From: Chloroflexota bacterium | GTDB taxonomy: Bacteria; Chloroflexota; Anaerolineae; UBA4142; SHND01 | DNA: 64,000 nucleotides | Assembly: GCA_016209205.1 (NCBI GenBank) | Contig: JACQWQ010000026.1 | Location: 1-64,000, forward strand | Reading direction: 5' to 3' | In this document: piece by piece, positions 27,601 through 33,951 of the stretch | Layout of the letters: each line of letters begins with the position of its first letter | Numbering within the stretch: position 1 is the stretch's first letter | Position numbers and translations under genes: made by a program | Notes under the pieces: model-generated | Databases searched by the model: none | What the model was told of the DNA's origin: nothing | What the model saw: only the letters and a program-made list of their open reading frames with translations

Positions 27601-28544
27601 TCCAATTCCTCCCAATTTCCAAATTCCTGTCTGAACCGCGCGATGAATTCGTGCAGTTCATAGTGATGATTTTGCGTGCCGTGTTCTTCGAGCGCATACG
27701 TCGCGGCAAGCGAACCCAGTCTTCCCGTAAATTCCCACGACAGATTGTGTAGTACGCCCTTGATAATTCCGGCGCGATACGCGTCGCCCGCGCCCGTCGG
27801 TTCGCCGATCCGTTTTGGCTTGGCAACAGGGATTTGGATGGTTCGTCCCGCGTGCGTGATGGTCGAGCCATTTTCGCCGTACGTCACGATGAGCGTTTCG
27901 GTTTGCGCGGCGATTTCATTCTCATTCCAGCCGGTTTTGTTTTGCAGCATGCCCAATTCGTAATCGTTGAGAATGATCATTTTGGAATCGCGACAGCCCG
28001 CTTTAAGGTCTTCACCGCTGAGGCGAATGATTTGTTGGCTCGCGTCGTAAACGTAGGGAATGCCCAGCTCCTTGCACTCGGCGACGTACTGCACCATCGC
28101 CGCGGGGTCGTTCGGCGAAATTACTGCCAACTCGATCTTGCCGTTGATGTGGTCTTGAAACGAAACGAGCCGCGCGTGCGCCATCGCGCCGGTGTAGAAC
28201 GACGCGATTTGGTTTTGCTCTTTGTCGGTGCTGACAAAAAACGACGCGGTAAACTCATCGGGGATTTCGATGATGGCAGAGGTGTCAATGTAGTGCAGTT
28301 CGAGCCAGCGGCGATATTCGGCAAAATCTTCGCCGACCGTCGCCATGATTTTCGGGCGCTCGCCGAGGAGGGCGAGATTGTACGCAATGTTGGTGGCAAT
28401 ACCGCCGCGCTGGCGCTTCATGGAATCCACGAGAAACGAAACCGAAATCGCGTGAATTTTTTCCGGCAGGATATGATCCTTGAAATAGCCCGGAAAGGAC
28501 ATGATGTAATCGTAGGCGATGCTGCCTGTAAGAACGACGCTCAA
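27579..28544 (-). CDS. PfkB-family carbohydrate kinase, probable adenosine kinase
   Basis: 321-aa ribokinase-like enzyme. Seen: the N-terminal GSIAYDYIMSFPG, GGIATNIAYNLALLGERP (substrate site), TASFFVSTDKE, and the catalytic/anion-hole EPTGAGDAYRAGIIKG. The location directly after ahcY in transcription order, and the known similarity of bacterial adenosine kinases to this type, make phosphorylation of adenosine released by AhcY the likely job; the sugar specificity cannot be read from sequence. The C-terminal LEKLEIRN is encoded by the neighbouring repeat array. Confidence 0.82.
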
Positions 28545-28581
28545 AGCAATAACCTCATGAATCGGTGTCGGATGGCTGTGG

Positions 28582-28692
28582 TATAATTACCGTAGAGTGG
28601 TAAACGCAAGACCAAAGTGGCTGGACGGCTGAAGGTAGCGGTTCACCTTCTCACGTTTTGTGAGATAAATCGGCGCTCTGGCAGTTTACCAT
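28582..28692 (+). ncRNA. structured small RNA, copy 1, with its own -10 box
   Basis: TATAAT (28582-28587) stands 7-10 bp before the RNA body. P1 pairs tggtaaac (28598-28605) with gtttacca (28684-28691). P2 pairs ccaaagtg with cgctctgg (one mismatch). A hairpin ctcac-gtttt-gtgag covaries with the copy at 28715. The conserved single-stranded words gcggttcacc and ataaatcggcg lie between. There is no open frame. The strand is inferred from the -10 position; the minus strand would make it a leader of the adenosine kinase gene. Confidence 0.7.
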
Positions 28693-28698
28693 TTGTGA

Positions 28699-28810
28699 TA
28701 TAATTAGCACATAGATGGTAAGCATAAGACCAGAGTGGCTGTTCGGCTGTTCACAGCGGTTCACCTTCTCTACGCGCGAGAGATAAATCGGCGCTCTGGC
28801 AGTTTACCAT
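28699..28810 (+). ncRNA. structured small RNA, copy 2, with its own -10 box
   Basis: TATAAT (28699-28704) is at the same distance from the body as in copy 1. P1 pairs atggtaagc (28715-28723) with gtttaccat (28802-28810) by one G-U. P2 ccagagtg/cgctctgg is complete with one U-G. The hairpin ctct-acgcgcg-agag replaces ctcac/gtgag of copy 1, so the stem is kept while the bases change. gctgt/acagc forms another stem. The end reads into ttttctattt. It overlaps the DUF3800 stop codon by seven bases, in convergent orientation. Confidence 0.72.
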
Positions 28811-29421
28811 TTTTCTATTTCTGACCAGTTCATCATTTGCTCAAAATAGATTTTCTGCGCTACAAGCTCCAGATACTCCTCTTCCTCGTTCTGGTACTTT
28901 GCCATCCCTGCCCCTGCCACAAAATCAGCGATTTGCAAACACACATCAGTCTGGCTCTCCCCATGCTCGATTTTTAGCTTTCGCCCTACGCGCGCCTCCA
29001 ACTCTCGATTCACTTTGGCGCGTTGTGTAGGATTCGTGAATTGCTTATCCAACACAAATTCAGCGTGCGGAAAATCAGATAGGATTCTTGTAAACAAGGG
29101 GAGCGCTGCTTGAGCAAAAATCTCAGGAGCGCTCCCTAACGGTAAACGATCCTTTGCGATAATCAGCAAGTAAAGCTGTGCGTCGGAAACTTGCGCCAAC
29201 AGCTCAAAAAACTTGATGCGCGTTTCTCTACCAGCGGAAAAGAAACGCAGCTCGATGACATTCTGAAATTGTTTGCCGCGCTGTTTCAGCCAGGCTCGAA
29301 CCTTTTTTACAACTCCACTCAACTCGCGTGGATTACCAGTTCCGACTGCGGCGACAACAAAAAATCTTCCCGAGCGATCAAGCAGGTTTCCACTTTCATC
29401 TACATACACAAAGTAGGTCAT
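28804..29421 (-). CDS. DUF3800 protein
   Basis: 205-aa protein of the DUF3800 family (RNase H-like fold predicted for the family). Hallmarks: VYVDESGN at 5-11, a FFVVAAV strand, FVLDKQF and the closing LQIADFVAGAG with its Asp. Known literature reports several classes of structured RNAs next to DUF3800 genes; two tandem structured RNAs abut the 3' end here. A nuclease, toxin or mobile-element role is plausible but unproven. It begins 4 bp after the broken dinB gene and ends inside RNA copy 2, and it is the last gene of a compact minus-strand run headed by mtnA. Confidence 0.88.
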   Translation of the reverse strand: MTYFVYVDESGNLLDRSGRFFVVAAVGTGNPRELSGVVKKVRAWLKQRGKQFQNVIELRFFSAGRETRIKFFELLAQVSDAQLYLLIIAKDRLPLGSAPEIFAQAALPLFTRILSDFPHAEFVLDKQFTNPTQRAKVNRELEARVGRKLKIEHGESQTDVCLQIADFVAGAGMAKYQNEEEEYLELVAQKIYFEQMMNWSEIEKW

Positions 29422-29425
29422 AAGC

Positions 29426-29906
29426 TCAATTTATGTTTCCAAAAATCTGCCGCAAATGCTCTTGCAAATGTCCAAAATAATCGCGAATGAAATAATCCAG
29501 TGTCACGGGTTGATTCGCGGGAACCGTCTGCCACGCGATTTTGTCGAGCGAGTGTTTGGTGCGCGGTTTCTTTAAGGTTTCATCCGAAATGCTGCTGATG
29601 ACGTGAAGTAGGTGCAAATTGTATTCCGTCCACAAATCCACGAGTGCCGCCCATGACTCGAGCTCGTACTTTTGCACGCGCACCCATTCCTCTTGCGCGT
29701 AACCGTCAAACACCAAATCGTCTTGCAGCTGGGCGCGCACGAAACGCGCGTGATTGTTCGCCGCCGAATCAATCAAGTGTCAGAATTTGTTTCGCGCACC
29801 AACCGTCTTTCAACGGTTTTTCCGTTTCCCCTTCGGAAATTTCCAGCAAGCGTTCCGATGCGGATTCGATGGTGGTACGAAATTGGGCGAGAAATAACTC
29901 ATCCAT
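29426..29906 (-). pseudogene. DinB-like protein gene, frameshifted
   Basis: The N-terminal part from ATG 29906 reads MDELFLAQFRTTIESASERL to GWCAKQIL, then meets TGA. The C-terminal part continues in another frame as LIDSAANNHARFV to the stop at 29426. A two-base loss at about 29777-29783 (expected GQIL-GHLIDSA) explains it. The intact product would be a roughly 160-aa DinB-fold metal-binding helical bundle. It sits between mazF and DUF3800, with 2-4 bp spacing on both sides. Confidence 0.8.
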
Positions 29907-29908
29907 TT

Positions 29909-30265
29909 TTACTTGAGCATTTTGATTGGCAATCTCAAAACGAGAATTAAACCTCTTTCCACCTCATTCACTTTCTCGTCAGCAATATTACCCAATTTTC
30001 TGATAAACCGTTCAGTTGCAATTGAGCGCAATTGAAAGGTGTCAATCGCAGATGACTTGGACAATCCATTTTCTGCCGTCGCATCAATGCGAATCATCCA
30101 TGGCGCAATCGTGTAGCGATCCTTCCAGTCCGTAATCGGCGCAACGATTCTGAGCGGTAACTTGCCAACATTATCATCGCTCACGATAAGGGCTGGGCGC
30201 GTTTTGCTTATTTCTGCGCCTACCGTCGGATCCAGATTGACCAACCAGATTTCACTTCTCTGCAT
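29909..30265 (-). CDS. MazF/PemK-family toxin
   Basis: 118 aa from ATG 30265 (MQRSEIWLVNLDPTVGAEIS); endoribonuclease toxin. The family core, WLVNLDPTVGAEISKTRPAL, then VAPITDW, and the later TFQLRSI, are present. Its start overlaps the antitoxin stop by 14 bp. It is part of the compact mtnA-to-DUF3800 run, so a riboswitch controlling mtnA may also influence it. Confidence 0.9.
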   Translation of the reverse strand: MQRSEIWLVNLDPTVGAEISKTRPALIVSDDNVGKLPLRIVAPITDWKDRYTIAPWMIRIDATAENGLSKSSAIDTFQLRSIATERFIRKLGNIADEKVNEVERGLILVLRLPIKMLK

Positions 30266-30551
30266 AAAAATCTTCCGCGTCAAGTGCTGTGAATGCCGTC
30301 AATTCTTTATCGTTCAAATAATCAGGTAGCAACGCCTCAGCCGCAATCGCAAGCTCTCGATCCAATTCAGCACGCGCTGTCACGTAATCCGATTTTTGTT
30401 CGGTGACTTGTGGCACGGCTCGCTTTGGAACGAGTTGTTCGCTTGGCGGTTGATTTGTTATAAGGCGAAAAAGCATAACGCGCTCATCCGGTGTCAAGCG
30501 ACGAATGGCATCCGCAATCTGGTCGAGCGTCAATTCAACGGTCAGGGTCAT
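30252..30551 (-). CDS. MazE-position antitoxin
   Basis: 99 aa, directly upstream of and overlapping the MazF-like gene. The N-terminal LTLDQIADAIRRLTPDERVM, then LFRLI, is a helical segment; the middle and C-terminal parts are charged and likely disordered (YLNDKELTAFTALDAEDFYA), suited to wrapping the toxin. The sequence family is not a classical MazE; the call rests mainly on position. GGAGGGGTG precedes the ATG, and the gene starts 3 bp after the mtnA stop. Confidence 0.75.
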   Translation of the reverse strand: MTLTVELTLDQIADAIRRLTPDERVMLFRLITNQPPSEQLVPKRAVPQVTEQKSDYVTARAELDRELAIAAEALLPDYLNDKELTAFTALDAEDFYAEK

Positions 30552-30554
30552 AGC

Positions 30555-31595
30555 TCACCCCTCCACAGGATCCATCACCCGCTGCAAATTTTCCTGGAAC
30601 GGCGGATACACCACGCCGCGCTCGGTGACAATCGCCGTGAGATATTTGTTGGGCGTCACGTCGAACGCGGGATTTCCGACGCGGACGCCTTGGGGCGCAA
30701 AACGCACTCCCTCAATCGTCGTCACCTCGTCCGCGCCGCGTTCTTCAATCGGAATCTCGCGCCCCGACGCAAGCGTCATGTCAATCGTCGTCGTCGGCAT
30801 CACGGAATAGACCGGCACATTGTTTTCGTGCGCCACGACCGCGAGTTTGTACGAGCCGATTTTGTTCGCCACGTCGCCGTTCGAGGCGACGCGGTCCGCG
30901 CCAAAGAAAACTTTGGTCGCCAAACCGCGATACAAATAATGCCCCCCCGCGTTGTCCGCAATCAATGTCATCGGCACGCCGTACTGCATCAATTCCCATG
31001 CGGTCAACCGCGCGCCTTGCAAACGCGGGCGCGTCTCGTCTACGAGCACGTGAATCTTTTTGCCTTGACGATGCGCTTCGATGATACAGCCAAGCGCAGT
31101 GCCCACGTCTACCGTCGCAAGCGGACCTGTGTTGCAGTGATGAATGATAGTGTCGCCGTCTTGAATCAATGCCGCGCCAAAACGCGCCATCTTTTCATTC
31201 GTCGCAATATCTTCTTCCGCAATCTGCTGCGCTTCGGCAACCACCAGGTCGCGCAAATCCTTGACGGGCAAATTCGATGCGCGGACCTTTTTCAATATGC
31301 GCTGGATTGCCCAGCCAAGATTCACCGCCGTCGGACGCGTTTCGTACAAGTCTTGTCCGGCGTGTTCCAAATCGCGCACAAAATCCTCGCGCGTGGTCGC
31401 GTGCGATGCCATCGCCGCGAGCGCCAGACCGAACCCGCCCGCTGCGCCAATCGCGGGCGCGCCGCGCACCCACATTTCCTTGATGGAACGCGCCACCGTC
31501 GGATAATCGCGAATTTCGACGTAGACAAGTTCTTGCGGCAACCGCCGCTGGTCAATCATGCGCACGATGCCGTCGCGCAGTTCGAGCGTTCGCAT
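30555..31595 (-). CDS. mtnA: S-methyl-5-thioribose-1-phosphate isomerase
   Basis: 346-aa isomerase of the methionine salvage pathway (methylthioribose-1-P to methylthioribulose-1-P). Signatures: WVRGAPAIGAAGGFGLALAA, the catalytic Cys in IHHCNTGPLATVDVGTALG, GAQRLTAWEL-like RLTAWELMQYGVPM, FFGADRVASNGDVANKIGSY and YSVMPTTTIDM. The start is ATG 31595 with gtgaggtg just upstream. A SAM-I riboswitch with a terminator lies 110-350 bp upstream, matching the known logic of SAM-repressed sulfur salvage. Confidence 0.96.
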   Translation of the reverse strand: MRTLELRDGIVRMIDQRRLPQELVYVEIRDYPTVARSIKEMWVRGAPAIGAAGGFGLALAAMASHATTREDFVRDLEHAGQDLYETRPTAVNLGWAIQRILKKVRASNLPVKDLRDLVVAEAQQIAEEDIATNEKMARFGAALIQDGDTIIHHCNTGPLATVDVGTALGCIIEAHRQGKKIHVLVDETRPRLQGARLTAWELMQYGVPMTLIADNAGGHYLYRGLATKVFFGADRVASNGDVANKIGSYKLAVVAHENNVPVYSVMPTTTIDMTLASGREIPIEERGADEVTTIEGVRFAPQGVRVGNPAFDVTPNKYLTAIVTERGVVYPPFQENLQRVMDPVEG

Positions 31596-31608
31596 AACAC
31601 CTCACCCT

Positions 31609-31697
31609 GACACGTCGTCACGCATATTGCTTAAATGACGCGGGGTGCGTGATGACGTGTCACCCCGCCCCCTCTCCTCGTAGGAGAGGGGAGACAT
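31609..31697. repeat. palindromic repeat between riboswitch and mtnA, same family as 37431-37506
   Basis: gacacgtcgtcacgca (31609-31624) pairs with 31646-31661 (one mismatch); then cccctctcc-tcgta-ggagagggg forms a second hairpin. The same pair of hairpins occurs in frame inside the membrane protein gene at 36098, encoding a closely similar peptide (GDTSSRT...MRDDVSG). Confidence 0.75.
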
Positions 31698-31705
31698 GGA
31701 GGTAC

Positions 31706-31945
31706 AAAAAAAATCTCCCATGATGGGAGGACGCATACCGAATGAGTCTTCCTCATCTTTCAAGGTCGCTTGCGCAAAGAACGCGCACAACACTTGACGG
31801 AATTGGCACTGCTTCAGTCACCAGTAATCAGTAAACAGTGAACAGATTTTGTATCTGATGACTGATTACTGACGACTGATAACTGCCCAGTTGCCGAGGC
31901 TTCACAGGGCCGTTCCCTCCGCCTCCTCTGGATGAGTTCCAGTTG
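31706..31945 (-). promoter_or_regulatory. SAM-I riboswitch with intrinsic terminator, upstream of mtnA
   Basis: Read on the minus strand, the leader holds the SAM-I core: ctcatccagagg (P1/P2), gcggaggga-acggccc-tgtgaagcc, cggcaac, then gtgccaattccgtc, a tgcgc/gcgca P4 hairpin and cttgaaagatgagg closing P1 (31751-31757). A terminator (ctccca-tca-tgggag, then eight T) is at 31706-31730. SAM binding should therefore stop transcription. The P3 arm is greatly enlarged: 31811-31888 consists of cagtnatcagt repeat units that pair with each other and extend the helix. The match to the family consensus covers all core strands. Confidence 0.92.
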
Positions 31946-32024
31946 TAACTTGTTAATTCGTTCCGCAGCGACGAAACACACAACAACTCACAGAGTACAG
32001 CACTCGGCTCTGTGAGCGTGCACG

Positions 32025-32053
32025 AATATAACATGGCGATACCGCTTTGTCAA
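32025..32053 (-). promoter_or_regulatory. promoter of the riboswitch-mtnA transcript
   Basis: TTGACA (plus 32048-32053), a 17-bp spacer and TATATT (plus 32025-32030), read on the minus strand, sit about 80 bp before the riboswitch P1. Confidence 0.85.
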
Positions 32054-32059
32054 AAAAAT

Positions 32060-32190
32060 CGCGGATAGCCGATAGCCGATAGCAAATAGCCGCGAGCGGG
32101 TAGTCCATTGCCATTCGCGCTATCCTATCTGCCATCTGCCATACGCCATCTGCCATCTGCGGTTTGCAATTTGCCATCTGCCATCAGCCC
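32060..32190. repeat. gccatctgccat / gccgatagccgatag repeat array
   Basis: Short reiterated words lie between the two divergent promoters. The last ttgccatct unit supplies the -35 element of the rightward promoter. There is no gene here. Confidence 0.8.
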
Positions 32191-32199
32191 ATCTATAAT
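32171..32199 (+). promoter_or_regulatory. promoter giving a leaderless transcript
   Basis: TTGCCA (32171-32176), a 17-bp spacer and TATAAT (32194-32199) are followed only 7 bp later by the GTG start at 32207, so the mRNA would begin at or next to the start codon. Confidence 0.7.
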
Positions 32200-32206
32200 C
32201 GCCCGC

Positions 32207-33862
32207 GTGTCCGTCAACCTCCGGCGCGCTGTTTTTGCAAGCGCCAACGTAAATTCCCTTTATCCCGTCCTCGCCCTGCTTGTTTCGATTTTTGCCATCG
32301 CTCCGCTGTGGTATCCGGGCTTTTTTCAATCGCACACGGGTTACGCCGCCGTTTACAATCTGATTGACCTCGATCAACATCTCGGCAATCTATTGACGTG
32401 GATTCCAACGTGGGGACGCGCGTTCGATTTGCTGCGGATGGACGGACCGCTCGCGTATTGGCTTGCCGAATTGTTTCACCTTTTCGGTTTGTCATATCTT
32501 GGTGCAATCAAGTTGGTGTATGCCCTCGCGTTCGGCGTGTCCGCGTACGCGATGTTTGTCGTGGCGCGACGCGTTCTGCAAAACGACGCGGGCGCGCTGC
32601 TGGCGGCGACGATCTATTTGTATTTTCCGTATCACATCGCGCTCGTCTATCAACGCGGCGCGTTCGGCGAAGCTGTCGCATACGCGCTGTTTCCTCTCGC
32701 ACTGTTGGCGTTGCGCGCACTCCAGAGCAAAGCAAACCCACGCGCGTTGATTCTGGGCGCGCTCGCAATGCTGCTGCTTACTTTGACGCAAGCAGGGCTC
32801 TCGATTCTGTTCGGCATATTCGCGGTGGTGTGGCTGTGGTTCTTGGGGGGAAATAATACGCGTCCTGTTTTTTTACGCGCGATTGCCGCAATCGTCGTCG
32901 GCGTCGCATTGGGTCTTGCCTTGCGCGCCCCGTCTATTTTCGCGCAAGCGCAAGTGTTCGCCCCGAACGGTTTCGTACCCGCGTTCGTGTATCCATTTCA
33001 ATTTCTCACGGCGACGTGGGGTAATGCCCAACCGCGCGGCGTATTCACACCGGAACGCGCGGGCGAGGAAGCCGCGTATCAAATCGGCATCGCCGCGTTG
33101 GGATTCACGATTCTCGCATTGGCGTTGTTGTTTCGCAACGGACGTGCTCAAGCGCGGTCGAGTCCGATGTATCGCGTTGCCATCGTAAATGTGCTGCTTG
33201 CTGCCGTGCTGATTGTTTCGATGACGCCGTGGGTCGAGCCGCTGTGGAGTTTTACGTTTGGTTTTCTCGTACAATATCCATTTCAACTGCTCACGTTCGT
33301 CGGATTGTCGCTCGCGTTCGTCGCAGGTTCGATGGTTATCACCGACGAACGCTTTGCCGATATTCCACTGCTTGCCGCACTGGTGATTGTGCCGGTGCTC
33401 GCGGTGTATCCGTATCTCGCGCCGCAGTATTTTGATTTGAATCCGACCAAGCCCGCGCTGGCGCGTTTCAACGACGAATTGGCTTTGCTCGACGCGAAAA
33501 TCACGCGCCCGCCCGGCGTGTGGCGACACGGCGCGACGGTGGAAATTGATTTGACGTGGCAAGCGTTAAAGCAGCCGAATCGCGATTACACCGTGTTTTT
33601 GCACATCGTGGACGAGAACGGCAAGCCGTGGGGCGCGACCGATGAGAAACCGCAAGGGGCGGTCGCTAGCGACCGCAGCGCGCTCTCGACGCTCAAACTG
33701 GTTCAGGGACAAATCGTCAGCGACACACACGCGGTGCAAATTGATTTGAAAGGTCCGCCCGAAGGGTATCATATCCGACTCGGCATCTATCCGACCGCGA
33801 CGGGACAACCCGCGCCGACCGAAACGGGCGCGACGGAGATTAGAATAGAGGAAAACAAGTAA
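32207..33862 (+). CDS. multi-spanning membrane protein, PTPS-related/GT-C-like, paralogue 1
   Basis: 551 aa from GTG 32207; an upstream frame extension is repeat-encoded and rejected. It has about ten hydrophobic helices (for example LYPVLALLVSIFAIAPLWY, ALAMLLLTLTQAGLSILFG) and a short soluble C-terminal beta domain (RHGATVEIDLTWQAL, YTVFLHIVDENG). It shares motifs with the next two genes (ELFHLFGLSY near the N-terminus; YFPYHIALVYQRGAFGEAVA after the third helix), placing it in the 6-pyruvoyl-tetrahydropterin-synthase-related membrane family. GT-C-like enzymes using lipid-linked sugars have this layout, so a glycosyltransferase role is possible. It lacks the HDARH motif seen in the two paralogues (here SHTGYAAVYN). 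Confidence 0.8.
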   Translation: MSVNLRRAVFASANVNSLYPVLALLVSIFAIAPLWYPGFFQSHTGYAAVYNLIDLDQHLGNLLTWIPTWGRAFDLLRMDGPLAYWLAELFHLFGLSYLGAIKLVYALAFGVSAYAMFVVARRVLQNDAGALLAATIYLYFPYHIALVYQRGAFGEAVAYALFPLALLALRALQSKANPRALILGALAMLLLTLTQAGLSILFGIFAVVWLWFLGGNNTRPVFLRAIAAIVVGVALGLALRAPSIFAQAQVFAPNGFVPAFVYPFQFLTATWGNAQPRGVFTPERAGEEAAYQIGIAALGFTILALALLFRNGRAQARSSPMYRVAIVNVLLAAVLIVSMTPWVEPLWSFTFGFLVQYPFQLLTFVGLSLAFVAGSMVITDERFADIPLLAALVIVPVLAVYPYLAPQYFDLNPTKPALARFNDELALLDAKITRPPGVWRHGATVEIDLTWQALKQPNRDYTVFLHIVDENGKPWGATDEKPQGAVASDRSALSTLKLVQGQIVSDTHAVQIDLKGPPEGYHIRLGIYPTATGQPAPTETGATEIRIEENK

Positions 33863-33945
33863 ACAGGGAAGCAAGTAAACAGGGAAACAAGTATCTTGTC
33901 TACCTGTTTCCGTGTTTACTTGTCTACCTATTGCCTTGTTTACTT
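33860..33945. repeat. aaacagggaaacaagta repeats with inverted copy
   Basis: gtaaacagggaa words are followed by cctgtttccgtgtttacttg; same family as 11385-11490. The array contacts the stop codon of the upstream gene and leaves 6 bp before the next ATG. Confidence 0.8.
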
Positions 33946-33951
33946 GCGACT

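Noticed and set aside
28595-28810. tRNA or tRNA-like genes in the paired RNA region
   Set aside because: The ggttcacc word recalls a T arm, but there is no 7-bp acceptor with CCA end, no anticodon arm and no D arm in the right spacing.
31602-31793. Small minus-strand frame between the riboswitch and mtnA
   Set aside because: It spans the riboswitch terminator and a dispersed hairpin repeat, and its peptide is the repeat signature also seen at 37.4 kb.
32108-32206. N-terminal extension of the first GT-C-like protein
   Set aside because: The extra 33 residues are encoded by gccatctgccat repeats and the promoter -10 box lies inside them; GTG 32207 is the better start.
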